Shown here one piece after another: positions 51,108 to 63,695 of a stretch of 64,000 bases of DNA. Under the pieces are notes generated by a model. That model saw nothing but the letters and a program-made list of their open reading frames with translations. It was not told the origin of the DNA and ran no database searches. This DNA comes from Microcebus murinus (lineage: Eukaryota; Chordata; Mammalia; Primates; Cheirogaleidae), in contig NC_134119.1 in the NCBI RefSeq assembly GCF_040939455.1, positions 15,798,501 through 15,862,500 of the forward strand, written 5' to 3'. Positions within the stretch are counted from its first letter, which is position 1. Every line of letters begins with the position of its first letter. The position numbers and the translations under genes are program-made.

Positions 51108-51760
51108 CATTCACTCAACACATATTCCTGAGTACTCAGTACTGGTCAGGCCACTGTCCCGAGAGCTGGGGATACACTAAAGTACAGAGATGATCAAAGT
51201 CCTGCTCTCCTTGTAGAGGCTGCTTGTCAGGGAGGGAGGCTGATGCCCAGTTTCAGGTAGCAATAAACGAAGAGGCATTATGCAAGATCAACAGGCCAGA
51301 AAATGAGAATAAATGCTACTTTATACACTGTGCTCAGGGAAGAGCTTCCTGCCCAGGTTCATTTTAAGCAGTGGCCTGAATGAGGTGAAGGGTCCCATGG
51401 GACTAACTGGGGAAAGGATGTTCTAGGCAGAAAGAGCCCGGGAACGCCAAAGTCCTGAGGCTTAAGTATTGTTTGGCATGCAGGAGGAAGTGCTCCCGTT
51501 GGAGTGTAGGGAGCTGGAGTGTAGGGAGTGACAGGGAATATGGTGAGAGGTGACGCAGGGGAAGTAGACAGGAGTCACATCATGTGGGGGCCTTGATGGC
51601 CACAGCCAGGACAACTTCAGATGCCATTGTGAGTATGATGCACATTGGCTTGTTTTGAACAGAGGAGTGGAGTGATCTGACTTCAGCTCAAGCAGGATTA
51701 CTCTGGCTGTAGGGGAGCAAGGGAGGAAGCAGGAAGACCAACCAGGAGGCCAGTTTGGTC
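51108..51760 (-). mobile_element. L2-like LINE, minus strand
   Basis: 'tcattcactcaacacatattcctgagtactcagtactggtcaggccactgtcccgagagctggggatacac', 'cagaaagagcccgggaacgccaaagtcctgagg', 'gagtcacatcatgtgggggccttgatggccac', 'gaacagaggagtggagtgatctgacttcagctc' and 'ggattactctggctgtaggggagcaagggagg' is the reverse counterpart of the family at 23480-24460. Confidence 0.75.
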
Positions 51761-52434
51761 CAGAGGACTAGAGCACTGAGAGTGGAGGAGGAGAAAAGTG
51801 GCTCCTAAGTGCACAGTGGCCATTTTATTTGGTGTTCAACAAAATAAAGCAATCAGCAGTTTCCAACAATGGGTGAAAAACATCTGTGTTGCACTTGTTG
51901 GAAGATAATATGTAAAGCGATGACTCCCTAAGGGATTTTTGGAAGTAACTTTGAAAATATGCAATTTTAAGCTTATTTGCTGAATTTAAACTCTTAACTC
52001 CCCAGGCCTTCTATAAGATGAGATGCGAATGAACCTCTCTCATGGAAGCCAACCCCTTGAGCATAAGAGATTATGCTTTTTATCTATGCATCCCCAAAAC
52101 TTACCATTGTGCCTGGGACTAAGATGTTTATGGAATGAATGAGCAAATAATGAGAAGAGGATGGTACTGCAAGCACCTGTCTAATGTGGGCTCTCTACAG
52201 ACTACGTGTGCTCTCAACTGGCCATCATTTTCAAGAAGAATGTTGTGGTTAGAATCTTGGAGAAAATAGTATTTTCACCGAGCAGTCCACATGCATTTGA
52301 AATGATGACATCCTGGAAGGTCACATGAGATTGAAAGTTGACAATTCACGTGCTCACTTTGCAACTAACAACTCAGAAAGTTGTAAAGAGACAATAAATC
52401 ATTATTCACAGTCAAGAGGCTAGATACCTATGGC
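51761..52434. other. Mostly unique DNA
   Basis: A short LINE 3'-end-like piece lies at about 52050-52150 ('atgcatccccaaaacttaccattgtgcctgggac', then 'ggaatgaatgagc'). Nothing else is recognised. Confidence 0.35.
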
Positions 52435-52985
52435 AGATTATATTTTCTAAAGATTTATCCCACATGTTCTTCTGCAGTGTAACTTTTGTGAACTCCCATC
52501 AAGAGGAAGAGTCTATTTTCTGCTCCTCTGGGTCTGGGAGTGCCCCATGAGTGCTTTGACCAACAGCAAATGGCATAGGTGAGGCTGTGCCTATTCCAGG
52601 CTTAGCTTAACTTGCCCGACAGTGTCCTCTTTCTGCTCCATGGGATGCACACCCTTGGGTCACTCCCTCTGGGAGCCCAGATGTCATTTTATTGAACTTC
52701 TGAGCCAATGGAGGTGTTTTCAGTTGACAGGTCCAGCCAAGAGCAGTATCATCTGCCAGTTGTGTGAATGAGTCATCATGAATGTTCCAGACCAGTTGAG
52801 CCTTCCAATGACTGCAGCCCTAGCCAAACCTGACTGAATGTGCACAGACACACCAAGTGAAAACCGCTCCACTCAGTCCAGTCAAACCAAAGGACCATGA
52901 GAGGTAAAAAGAAGTTGTTTTAAGCTACCAAGTTGTGGGGTGCTTTGTTATACATCGAGAAAACTGGAATAAAACCAATCATGGA
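52435..52985 (+). mobile_element. LTR fragment, ERVL-MaLR (MLT1-like), tentative
   Basis: It shows 'tgaccaacagcaaatggcataggtgaggctgtgcc', 'gatgtcattttattgaacttctgagccaatgg', 'tgactgcagccctagccaaacctgactgaatgtgcac' and the end 'ccatgagaggtaaaaagaagttgttttaagctaccaagttgtggggtgctttgttatacatcgagaaaactgg'. This ending is shared by many mammalian LTRs. No internal retroviral coding is attached. Confidence 0.7.
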
Positions 52986-53751
52986 TACGAAATCACTTAG
53001 TGGATGTCCATGCCAAATGGAGTGGATCTCAAATCCCATTCTCTTGGGGTGGCCTGGGACCCCTGCTACTTGTCATCTACTTCACAGGCATCATCACAGA
53101 TCCGTGAGTCATGAGCGAGGCCTAAGTGGTTCCCTGCCATCGTCCCCACCCCATGACATTCTCTTTTCCCTCCTCCTCTCTGGCCCCTTCTTATACAGAA
53201 ACTAGTTTTCTTCCTCTTTTACTAGCTGCTCTTCCCTGTGTAATTGTCTTCCCAGGTTTGTTGCTGATCTTCTTTTAACTCCTTTGATGCCCACTGTCTT
53301 CCTCTCTTTGGGGTTTTCCTTTAGATCGTGGACAGCTGATGCCTTTGCCTGACTGGCATCTCTTGCTCTTTATTTTGGTATCATCATAGAGAAACCCTTC
53401 TCCCATTCTATGTGATCTGTGTGGTCCTGTCAATCAAGCCCCGTCTCCCCAAATCCTCAACCCCAGGTGGGTCATGTGATCAAAATAGAATCTTCCTCCT
53501 GGGAATCTGAGTCTTTGGGAGCATGTTGATAGAAATGGTCAGTGCTGGGTGCAGACAGCTAAAGAGATGACCCATTTGCTCCTGCTGCCTGGCCCTGGGG
53601 AGCTGGACTGCCTCATTCTGGTTCTTCTGTTTCCCTGAGTCCTATTTATTGCACTTTTTTTCTCTTTATGAACTAGTCTTCCAATATATAATTTTATATT
53701 TGAATCTGTCGGACTTACTTTCTGTTGTTTAGAAATAAAAATCTCAAGTGA
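52986..53751. other. Unique intergenic DNA
   Basis: No repeat or gene is recognised with confidence. Confidence 0.35.
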
Positions 53752-53880
53752 AAAATTATTTCCCTCCTTTCCCTCATCTTTTATTTTTTTCTCTCATTTT
53801 CTCTCCCTCCCCATTTGGTTCTCTGCCTCTTTATTTATTTCTGTGCCTTTCTCTTTTTCATTGTCTCTTTTCATGTAGGT
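53752..53880. repeat. Pyrimidine-rich tract
   Basis: A mix of (CT)n, (CCCTT)n and T-runs occurs with few purines. The 74-codon frame across it is an artefact. Confidence 0.85.
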
Positions 53881-55221
53881 ACACACACAAGAATTTTTTC
53901 TCACATGTAATCTCCACCATTTTTTTCCCTCCAGAATCTATTTATATTCTTGTTATAATCAAGATGTTTTAAAAACAAAATCTTCTGGGCCGTGCTGTCA
54001 TGCCCAGTCCATTCCACACAGCTCTTCTTCCATGGCTGGTGGTCTGTGGAGTTATAATGATTCTGTAAGGCCCTGCCATTGCTTTTAGTTTGCCAAGCTG
54101 GAACTCACCCCCAGCAACTCCCTCCCAGAATGTTTACAGGATATAGCTTTTTGTTTCTGCATAGCTTGGCCCTCTGAGCACTAGGCTTCTCCTTCTGAGT
54201 TGGTGGTGGTGGTTGTACAAGGTCTCGTGTTAGCATGACACATCCTTGGTGCTTCTGTTTTGGAGGATCTTTGAGAAGTCTGGCTGATAGAGTTGGCTCA
54301 TGGAAAATACCATGGTCCAGCATTAAAATAACTCCGGAGTGGGAAATAGGCCCTCTGGGCTCCATTCCTGGCTGTGGAGCTCTGGTGTTCAGCCTCCTCA
54401 CCCCCGAATGTGCTACCTCTCCCTGGGTGCTCATCTGTCCCTGTCTCTCTGTTCCTTGCCTGTGTCGGTCCTGGTCAGGACTGTGCACAAGGGCAGGTTA
54501 TGGGTTGGATCCTCCAGAGAGATCTCCCAGGGTTCATCTCTTAGTGGCCTGTTAGGAAGGAAAAGACAGTGGTAGAAGGGCCATAGGGAGAGTGTGGAGG
54601 GAGGAGGTTTAGAGACAGAATGAAACACACATTATCAGTGCCCGGTCCATGTTTGCTGACTATTCAGCATCCCTGTGCATGTCGGTGACTTCCCACTGCC
54701 AGCACCTAAGAAAGCCTGAGGACTTTCACTGGCTGCAGGAGTGAACTCAGTCTATGTGAGGGGCAGAGCAGAAGTACAGAGGAGTTTATCTGGTGCAGCC
54801 TTGAACCCAAAACAAAAAGAAGATAGTGGATAAATATCCCAGCTCTTGTTCTCCTCGGAAGGGGAACAACTCTAAGGCGTGTTCTATGCAGTCTCCCAGA
54901 GGTCCCCAGGGGGACTGAGCCCCAGGTGCCTACAGCAGTAACCTGCTCATCCAAACGCCTGCTATTGGCTGCCTTCCCATCCCTGACTCATTCCCACTCC
55001 CCACCTGAGGTCATTGTCTCCTTCCACACACACAAGAAACCATTTATACTCAAATCCTTGTCTCGGGGTCTGTAGTCTGGGACAAGCCAAGCTGAGAAGA
55101 GGATCCTCAGACCATAGAGCCAATAGGTGGCAAGTCAGAGCAATGCTCCTAGGATAGGAAGGAGGCAGCTGTAATACCAAAGCACAAGTTGACCCCCATG
55201 AGGGATTCCTCTGTTTGATCA

Positions 55222-55252
<31 letters not shown>

Positions 55253-56209
55253 AAAGACAGAGTGAGACAAAGAGAAAGGGAGGAGGGAAGAGAGAGAGGA
55301 GAGAGAGAGATGGTGGGCTGGAGATTGAAATATTATGAAAATTACTCTGGACTGGAAGATAGGCAATAGAAGCCAGTCCAGACTTTACTACCCATGAACT
55401 AAACAAATCACTGAACTTTGTGTATCAAGTTCTCTTCTGGGAAAAAAAAAAAAAAAAAAAAAGCCCAGCCAATCATCTCACCATGGTGCCATAGCCAGAA
55501 AGCATTAGCAGACAACTATCAACTTTTTGCAGCCTATTGAAAAAAATGTTACCAGTGCTGGGACATTTAGGTTCCTTTACTTATTAACGATTTCTTTAGT
55601 TTTTATAGCAAAGTAGATTTGATAACAATTTCTAAAATGCCAGCACAATGTGCTAAGCTATGGCCATGAATAGTGCTGATTTTCAACAGCTATGTTCATT
55701 ATAAATTCACTGACATATAAAGTGTCATAATGATGAACTCGTGTGTCCTGAGCTCTGAAATCATGAAAATTTAATGGTTGCACTTTCATTGCCCTGAGTC
55801 TTGTTTTCGTTGTTGCAGCCTTGGTTCCTGTTTAACATGCTTGAAGCATCCTCCAAAGGAGCAAGCTGATCCTTTCAAGACAGCTTGTCTTTCACCGTGT
55901 TCAGGACTGGGACTTGGGGCTTTGATCTTTCCTGCATCTGCTCTGTGGGCCAGGCTACGAGTTTTCCTACAAGGCCAGGAGGCTGTCGTAGGGTGCTAGG
56001 AACACTAGCTATATTTTATTCTGGAAAGGATGATGAGTTTGTTCTGAGATTTAGAATTCAAGACTACTGAATTCAGAAAAATCAGTATTTTAGGCTTCTT
56101 TCAAGGTGATTCTGGGGAAGGGGTTCAAAGAGCAGAGAGACAAGAACAGTTCATCCTAAAACCACAAGAAAGTTCACAGACCTTCACTATGCTGTGTGGT
56201 TTCTCCAGG
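53881..56209. other. Unique intergenic DNA with simple repeats
   Basis: It includes a (GT)14 run at 55222-55249 next to a GA-rich stretch (about 55255-55312) and an A21 run at 55442-55462. No gene is supported. Confidence 0.4.
55222..55249. repeat. (GT)14 microsatellite
   Basis: It is an uninterrupted dinucleotide run of 28 nt, followed by a purine-rich stretch. Confidence 0.97.
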
Positions 56210-56365
56210 GTTGTCTTGTCCAATCTTCATAGAATTCCTACATGTGTATCCATTATACTCATTTTTGCCAATGAGGAAATTCAGGTTCAGAGATCTGAAG
56301 TGACTTGCCTGAGATCACACCTACTCATGAGGACAGAGTTGGGTCTATAACTTTGTCCTTTCTCT
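56210..56365 (-). mobile_element. MIR SINE, minus strand
   Basis: 'catttttgccaatgaggaaattcaggttcagagatctgaagtgacttgcctgagatcacacctactcatgaggacagagttggg' is the reversed MIR core. Confidence 0.85.
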
Positions 56366-56394
56366 GACACTTTCTCCTATAGCTGTGTTGGGAT

Positions 56395-56515
56395 ATTTGA
56401 AGATAGGCATTGGGTTCTTCCATTGTCACATACTCTCTTTGAACCTAAGTTTCCCTACCAGTTTAGGGAGGTTGGGACAGATGCTAACTGAAGTTCCTCC
56501 CAACATTTAGATTTT
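56395..56515 (+). repeat. MIR-like fragment, plus strand
   Basis: 'ttgaacctaagtttccctaccagtttagggaggttgggacagatgctaactgaagttcctcccaacatttag' resembles the MIR second half. Confidence 0.5.
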
Positions 56516-57455
56516 CCGATGGGCTATGAAAGGGTGAGCCTGTGCCAAAATGTTCTGGGACTTCTATTTACTGTTCTTATCATAAGACGGATGACTTGCC
56601 ACACAAGGCACTTCTAAGATCATCAATTATCATTACAACGATGCCATTGGAGACCACCTTTGGAGATGCAGAGAGACCTGTGGCAGGATATGCCCAGAAA
56701 TGCCTGCCTTAATCTGGGAGGCTTCAGGGTGGGGGCAGGTGGCAGAGAGGAATCTCCTACACACATTGACCCCAGCCATGGGGTGTGGGTTCTTGGTTTA
56801 TGTCCCCACACACATATTCTAAAGTGGACCTGTAGAAAAACCTTTCAAAGGAGCTAATGAGGGCTTGCTTTGGAGACTTCCCACATCTGTGTGCCAGAGC
56901 TTGGTGAAGGGCCACAGTGATTGTGTGACTCTACACTTCCACAGCAGCCTGGCACACCCACACCACACCCCTCACCAGCTGACCATTGAGGTGCCCACTG
57001 TAACCTGACTCTTCCCGGAAGTGGCACAGGACCTCCTTTGCTCTAGGTCTCCATTTCTGGTTCTCGGCTTTGGCTCTATCTATAATTAGGGCTCCGGGTT
57101 TGTACTCTCTGCTTTTGACTTTTCTCTCTTGGGATATTTATTCTGAGTCATGTTTCTGGCCACCCTTGTTTTAGGATCATATTGTATAGAACATTCTGCC
57201 TTGGGGTCTGGTCATTTTGGGCCAAGTCCAGCCCTACCCAGGAGTGAATGGGTCATGACCGTCTCCTTAAAGCCCATGTCTGATTTGAGTCTGGAAAATG
57301 GGAAATGTAGTCTGCTCTCCAGTTAGAAGCAGGGGAGACAAATGTGGAGAAGATAAGATGAAAAATTCCCTCTTGCTAAAGTAGCAATGCACTTGGCCTA
57401 TGGCCTACTTCTGCCTTATTTCTTCTTGGCCATTTTTCTCCACTTTCCAGAGGTA
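56516..57455. other. Unique intergenic DNA
   Basis: No repeat or gene is recognised. Confidence 0.35.
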
Positions 57456-57795
57456 TTGGTTTTCCATTGCTATGTAATGGATTACTGCAAACTTGGTGAC
57501 TTAAAACAACATAAATTCATTTTCTCTCAGTTGCCATGATCTGAGGGTTGGGGTCTGGGTTTGCTGGATTCTCTGTTCTGAGTTTACTGGGCTGAATTCA
57601 AGGTATTGGCCGGGGCTGTGATTCTCATTCAGGCTCACTGGCTGTTGGCAGAATTCATTTCCCTGTGGTTGTGTGACTGAGGCTCCCATCTTGCTTAGCA
57701 TCCACTGGGGACCACTTCTAGTATCTAGAGACCTCCCACAGTTCCTTGCCACAGGGTCCCCACACATAGTTCACAACAGGGCTGTCTACTTTCTC
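57456..57795 (-). mobile_element. Retroelement-like repeat, unresolved
   Basis: 'ggttttccattgctatgtaatggattactgcaaacttggtgacttaaaacaacataaattcattttctctcag' and 'ttgctggattctctgttctgag...gggctgaattcaaggtattggcc' match a common mammalian repeat beginning 'attgctgtgtaacaaattaccacaaacttagtggcttaaaacaac'. I do not assign a family. Confidence 0.65.
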
Positions 57796-58497
57796 TTAGT
57801 CCAGTGGAAAAATATCTCTCTGATGTTTCACTTTCTTTTAAAGCTCATTTGAGTAAGTCAGTTCTACCAGGGTAGCTCTTTTGGTGAAGCTCTTTTGAGT
57901 CACCAGGGGAAAAGGTGATGACCTGGGGATTTTATTGGTGTCATGCCGTATAAGCATGTACAGTAGGGGTAGCTCTGGTCTTCACTGTTTATAAGTCGTA
58001 TGTTTAATTTGGGAGTGGATGTGACAAATATTGAAGAAAGCAGTTTTTAATACTATTAGTTATGATCACTGGACACCTGATCTTGTCAGACTCAGCATCT
58101 ATAAACCATTATTCTCACTTACCCACTGCAGTTCTTCCATTGCAGTGAGGGAGGACCACTGGCTTGGCTACATGGACCTATGGGAGAGATGTGGGTTCTA
58201 ACTGCCTCCTCTTAAGCAGACTTTCCATCCATTCTCCTTTGCATGCTGCATCAGCATCTCCTCATTCCAAAGGTTAGGTGCAAACAATTCCCGAAGTTTT
58301 CGGGAGGACTGTGATGTATTTTAGGTTCTCATTGGCTTAGGATTCAGATTTCTAGATTTAATTAACACTGATCCATCTGCTTTCAAGATTCCAACATTTT
58401 GTTTCTGTTGACTTCTCTTATTCCCTTGCTGTTGCTTCAGTGGAGTCTGGGGAGGATGGTGATCTGAAAGAGTGTCCTCCAAACACCGTAATTTTTT
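57796..58497. other. Unique intergenic DNA
   Basis: No repeat or gene is recognised. Confidence 0.35.
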
Positions 58498-58612
58498 TGG
58501 TCCATAAAAATTCTATATATTTAAGATATATCACATGATGTTTTGATATATGCATACATAGTAAATGATTACTATAGTCAAGCAAATTAACATATCCTAT
58601 GTGTCCTCTTTA
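58498..58612 (+). mobile_element. L1-derived fragment
   Basis: 'aaaattctatatatttaagatatatcacatgatgttttgatatatgcatacatagtaaatgattactatagtcaagcaaattaacatatcc' is a third copy of the segment seen at 21030 and 49735. Confidence 0.72.
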
Positions 58613-58684
58613 CCCAGAAGCCTGTTAATTTCAGGTTTTGAATATTAGGAATCCTTGAGTGACAGACAGGCAACACAGACCAGA

Positions 58685-58850
58685 GGACAGTGGAGTCACC
58701 AGCGGTTTGGTGATCCAGCTTTGACAAAAACTAGATGCATAGCCTTGAGCAAGTCATGCCACTTGTTGAGTTCTACTTTCTGTTTCTGTGAAATAAGGTA
58801 TTAGAATACATAAACTTGAAAGCACCATCAGTGATTCTACAGGACACCTC
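58685..58850 (+). mobile_element. MIR SINE, plus strand
   Basis: 'ccagctttgacaaaaactagatgcatagccttgagcaagtcatgccacttgttgagttctactttctgtttctgtgaaataaggtattag' follows the MIR core. Confidence 0.8.
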
Positions 58851-60035
58851 AATTTCCCAGGATTCTGAGTTGATGAAATCAGCTCCATTTCCTTAGTGAA
58901 TTGGATAGACATTTCTGGTGTAAAGATACCATGTTCTGTAGCTCTCTATCTCAGTGCACACAGTAGGGCAGGGGCAAAGCAGACTCTGGCCAAGATCCCC
59001 AAATCTTGAGGCTCATCCCCAGAATGAAAGTCCCAACAGTTCTGCCACATGGAAACACATGCCATTTTTCAGATGATGATGTTTATTAGGAAGCCCAAGA
59101 GAAACCATAGCTCTAGGTGCTTTGTCGTTTCCATAGCTTTTTCCTGGCTGCACATTCGAAAGGCCATTAGGAAGGATTCTAAAGCGGAGGCATCTCAGCC
59201 AATGTCTAAGTCTTGCTGCAGTGTGTGTGGGCCACCTCGTTAGAGCACAAGCTCTTCGAAGAAAGCAGAATGATGGTTTATTTCCAGCCAGGACTGCCCC
59301 GTACCAGGGTTGATGGCTGTAATTGTCCTGATGAACTTGAGGAAAAGACTTTTATTCTTAGGTCTAAATGTTACAATTTAGCAAATGATACTATTGCTTT
59401 ATATGTATCCCTATAAAGACCCATTTATAATAAATAATGCAATAAAAATAGTGTTTTGAACTTCTTGGGAGAAAAGCAGATGATTTGTTTCATTGTGCAT
59501 GCATGTGTGCATCTCTCTCAGATATGTATGTGCATATATGTATACATACATATATACACATACACACATTTATACACACATACGTGTGTGTATAGTGTGC
59601 GCATTTGTACGTTTAAGAATCAGACCCCTCTGTACATGTCTGATGAGCTGTGGCCCGTCCAGTGTCAATTAGCCCAAGTCTCCCGCTCTGCCTTTCAAAG
59701 CAGAGAGGAGAGGGGCAAAGGGATCCTCATGTATCACCTAGTTCCAGACTCGCAGGAAGCAGGAGATCTGGGGAGACTCAGCAGTAGTGGCAGGGCTGCT
59801 GGGGACCCAGGAGTGGAGTGTGCCACAGATTGGGGGAGGGGCTATGTCCCCTACTTTCTCTTGAAACAGGCATGACTTTGGCACATTGGAAGACCATGAT
59901 GAAGTCACAGGATGTCCAGTGCCTGCCAGTTAGGGAAAGGGTCTAGAGGAAGAGATGGCAGTCTCCGCGTGGCAACTGACTGAATCAGGGGCTTCCAGAA
60001 ATATTCCGTGAAGCTTTGAGGAGGGTCAGAGTTGG
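58851..60035. other. Unique DNA with a TA/TG microsatellite
   Basis: Alternating (TATG/CACA)n sequence lies at about 59505-59605. The 139-codon frame at 59456-59875 crosses it and is not a gene. No other feature is recognised. Confidence 0.4.
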
Positions 60036-60684
60036 TTTTCTTTTTTCTCTCCTTTCCCCTCCCTCCTCCCCTCCCCTCTCCTCCCCCTCCCCTCCCCTCT
60101 CCTTCCTTCTTCTCCCCTCCCCTCCCCTCCTCCCCTCTCCTTCCTTCTTCTCCCCTCCCCTCCCCTCCCCTCCCCTCCTCCCCTCTCCTCCCCTTCTCCC
60201 CTCCTCTCCCCTCCTCCCCTCCCCTCCCCTTCCCTCCTCCCCTCTCCCCTCCCCTCCCCTTCCCTCCTCCCCTCCCCTTTCCTCTCCCTCTCCCCTCTCC
60301 CCTCCCCTTCCCTCCTCCCCTCTTTTCCCTTCCTCTCCCCTCCCCTTCCCTCCTCCCCTCTTTTCCCTTCCTCTCCCTTCCCCTTCCCTCCTCCCCTCTT
60401 TTCCCTTCCTCTCCCCTCTCCTCCTCTCTCCTCCTCCCCTCCCCTCCCTTCCTCCCCTCCCCTCCCCTCCTCTCCCTTCCTCCCCTCCCCTCCCCTCTCC
60501 CCCTCTCCCCTCCCCTCCCCCCTTCCCTCCCCTCCCCTCTCCTCTCCCCTCCTTTCCTCTTTCCTTTCCTCTTTCCTTTCCCCTTTCCCTTTCCCTTTCC
60601 CTTTCCCTTTCCCTTTCCCTTTCCCTTTCCCTTTCCCTTTCCCTTTCCCTTTCCCTTTCCCTTTCCCTTTCCTTTCCTTTCCTT
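60036..60684. repeat. Uninterrupted 649-nt polypyrimidine tract
   Basis: Every base from 60036 to 60684 on the plus strand is C or T; flanking purines are G at 60035 and A at 60685. It begins as (CTCCC)n-type sequence. Within it a 38-nt period is visible twice: ccttccttcttc starts at 60101 and 60139, and the TTTT marker of another unit falls at 60323, 60361 and 60399. The end, about 60583-60672, is regular (CCCTTT)n. The 220-263-codon frames on both strands are products of the repeat. Such homopurine-homopyrimidine tracts can form triplex (H-DNA) and slow polymerases; here that is inference. Confidence 0.98.
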
Positions 60685-60724
60685 AGGCAGTTAAGGACAA
60701 AAGCCAATAAAGCACAAGGTACAT

Positions 60725-61215
60725 CATTCCTTAGTGGTAGGCAGAACAGTTACCCCACCCCCACCCCCCACAACCCCACAAAGGTGTTCCAGTCCCTAGA
60801 ACCTTAGAATATGTTATGTTTTGTGGTAAAAGAGAATTAAGGTTGCTAATCAGCTGGCCTTAAAGTAGAGAAAAACAGCATGGCTTACCCAGGTGGGCCC
60901 GATCTAATCCCACGTACTCTTAAAAGAGGAAAAGGGAGGCAGAACAGTAGGTTGAAGACACGATGTGAGGAGAACTCTACCCACATTACTGGCTTTGCAG
61001 ATGTAGACAGGGGGCCGTGAGTGAAGAAATGCAGTAGCCTCTGGACACAAATGCTCCCCTGGAGACTCCAGGAAGAAACGCAGCTGCTGATGTCTTAATT
61101 TTAGCCTGGGAGACCCTGCTGGACTTCTGACCTGCCGAACTGTAAGACAGTGAATCTGTGTTACTTTAAGTTTGTGGTAACCTGTTATGGCAGCAGTGTA
61201 AACAAACACCATCAC
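60725..61215 (+). mobile_element. LTR-like repeat (MLT1/MaLR-type), tentative
   Basis: The phrase order is 'caaaggtgttccagtccctagaaccttagaatatgttatgttttgtggtaaaag', 'cttacccaggtgggcccgatctaatcccacg', 'gactccaggaagaaacgcagctgctgatgtcttaattttagcctgggagaccctgctggacttctgacctgccgaactgtaagacagtgaatctgtgttactttaagtttgtggtaacctgttatggcagcagtgtaaac'. This is a common mammalian LTR. The subfamily is not resolved and it has no coding content. Confidence 0.75.
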
Positions 61216-62029
61216 CAGAATGCAAAAGCCCAGGCAGTCCAACTCTCTCCTCATTTTTCAGTACTCTTCTTTTCAGAAATCTTTCTCTACTCCGTCTCAG
61301 AAATCCTTCTCTATTTTTATTCTTTTGTCCAAATATGACCTTGAATATACATTTCTCTTATGTCTTGCTTCTTGCATTCAGTATTTGCCAGAAAATTGAT
61401 TAAAGTTTTCTACCAACACATATTTTTGGCAGTTTTTAACCTTGTGATTTTTTGTGTGTACACTCTTGACAATGGAAGTAAAAAATACTAAGTTGTTTTG
61501 ACCTATCGTATGTCAAAAATTCAAAGATGTCTAGTATGAAATACAGCATGATGTGCTGATGAGTGTGCACTCGTACCTTTTGTGCACTGTTTGAAGGAAT
61601 AGACACCTGACAAGTCTTTCATAGAAAGGCGATCTGACAGTATTTTCATCAACAAAAGGGTGACTCCCCTCTGACCTAGAGATGTGCACACAGGCAAAGA
61701 TGTCTCTTCTGGCATTGTTTGAGATTGTGTCAAATTGGAAACCTACATAAGTGACCGAGAAAGAAGGCAGGAAGAATGACATTGGGAGCAGAGAAGGAGT
61801 GGGGCAGGGAAGAGGAACGTTCAGCCTTTGCTTTCCACCATTTCTGTCTTTTGTTTGGATCTTTTACCAGGAGTTTCTGATCATGCATCCTCTAAAGTGA
61901 TTTTAAAAAGGCAAGATCATTCTCAGGTTCTCTTCCAAGAGAAATCCGGACCTATGTCCACCTTTTCAAAATAGAAGTGAAGCCGGTGCTTTGTCAAACC
62001 CAAAAAGTTCAGGCGGCAGGTGGATAATT
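61216..62029. other. Unique intergenic DNA
   Basis: About 61230-61500 includes L1-like A/T-rich phrases ('ttgtgattttttgtgtgtac') too decayed to name. No gene is recognised. Confidence 0.3.
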
Positions 62030-62610
62030 TAGTCGTGGAGCTGGCTGGTTAGTTATTTGGATAATTGAATTTAAGCCATCATGGATAATGTAATCCAGTT
62101 TAATTTGCAAAAATGTCAGGCCTGGAGACAGATCAGAAGGAAAACATTTGGTGATGGCAGAAACGTCAGTGGAGAGACTTGCTTAATGTTATGTCTGTAA
62201 GAAGCGCCCTTTCCCAATAGAAGGGCCTAGATTGCAAAGATCTGATTAAGAACCTTGGCAATCTGGTGTGTGTCATTAATGTGAGTGTTACATAATGCAT
62301 TTTGCTAATTTATTTATGAAATGTTTGATTTAGTGGTCCATTTGCCCCTTGTCAAAAGCATCTGGGAATGCCTTCATTTTCGGTTTGTTTACTTGAATAA
62401 TAATTTGATTTGGGCTTTCCCATTTGGCAAGTTGATTCGGATCCCAATAGCATCCATAACAACACCAATAGCAGGTTCCTATTGTTCTGAAAATTTTGTG
62501 CTTATTGGCTTTGAAAAAGGGGCCTTAGGTGAAAATGGCATTTCTTTCATTTATCTCCTAGTTTCTATGGAAAAACACCTTTCTGTTTTACTGATCTTTG
62601 CTTCTGTCTC
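62030..62610. promoter_or_regulatory. Candidate conserved non-coding element
   Basis: This unique block contains 'ttggataattgaatttaagcc', 'atggataatgtaatccag' (TAATCC, OTX/PITX-like), 'tgtcattaatgtgag', 'acataatgcattttgctaatttatttatg' and paired 'acaccaatagcagg'/'cctattgttctg' SOX-like words. It has few CpGs and no repeat resemblance, over almost 600 bp. It is predicted on motif content only; the open frame at 62321-62650 inside it has no protein character. Confidence 0.33.
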
Positions 62611-63333
62611 TGTTGTGCCCACTGCTTGTGTCCAGAAGATTTGGACATGATGGGTGAACTGGTGGGAGAGCTTGAGTGACATTTATTTGTTCAAAGTCTC
62701 CTGGAGGAAAACTTGCCGTGAAAAAGGCTTCCAGAGGTGTCTTTAGATGACCTGGGAGGGGAGAAGACATCGGGAGTGTATGTGGCTGCTGGGACCCAAG
62801 TTTGATTTGTTTTCAGACAGACCTATGGGTGCCAGGGTTCTGGATAAAGAGATTGAAATACTGGATCACAGTGGGGCCCAAGCAGCCCTGCTTGGGGACC
62901 TCTTTCAAATGCAATTAACCTGGTGCCTGTGGGCAACATTGCAAGTCAGCGGTACTTAATAAATCAATGTTAGAAAAGAGTGGGACCTGGCAGGGCAGCA
63001 GCAGTGCCCTTTGGGACAACTAAACATTATCAAAATCTCCCCACCCTTGAAAATCTCAGCAATACAAGGAATAGATTTGCTTAAGTCTGAACGCAAGTGG
63101 ACAGTCACCCCAACATTGTGATCCCCACCTGTGTGCACGTGCTGGGGATGATTGGTTAGCCGTGGCCTTTGTAATGAGCCCCGGATTCAAACTCTCCATT
63201 GAAACAATGGTTTGTTTTACCAAGAACAGGTCTGTGTGTCAGAATAGGGATGTATGCAGTAGGAGCCTTGCACTTCGTGAGCCCGGATTCCTTTCTTACC
63301 CACAGACTCTCACCACTGGAGGGCTAGTTTGTT
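62611..63333. other. Unique intergenic DNA
   Basis: No repeat or gene is recognised. Confidence 0.35.
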
Positions 63334-63695
63334 TGGCTATGGTCTGAATGTGTCTCTCCAGATTCACCTATTCAAACTTTATTGCCAAAGGGATAGTATT
63401 GAGAGGTGGGGCCTTTAAGAGGTGATTAGGTCAGAGCCCTTCCAGGTGGGATCAGGGCCTTTATAAAAGGGCTTGAGGGAGCAGGTTGATGCCCTTCTGC
63501 CCTGTGAGGACATGATGGCATTCGTCCCGTGTTCCCTTCCATCCCTTCTGCAGTGTGATGTCACCACCTATGACGACAGACACTGAACCTGCTGGTGCCT
63601 TGATCTTGGACTTCCCAGCCTCCAGAACTGTGAGAAAATGAATTTCTGGTTTTTTTAAATACATTTCCCAGTCTTAGGTATTTTGTTAGAGTCAC
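63334..63695 (+). mobile_element. Solo LTR of the ERVL-MaLR group (MLT1/MST-like)
   Basis: It begins 'ggctatggtctgaatgtgtctctccag' and continues 'gagaggtggggcctttaagaggtgattaggtcagagcccttccaggtgggatcagggcctttataaaagggcttgaggg', 'gccctgtgaggacatgatgg' and 'cttggacttcccagcctccagaactgtgagaaaatgaatttctgg', ending 'cagtcttaggtattttgttagagtcac'. The order is that of MaLR LTRs on the plus strand. No internal sequence is attached. Confidence 0.88.
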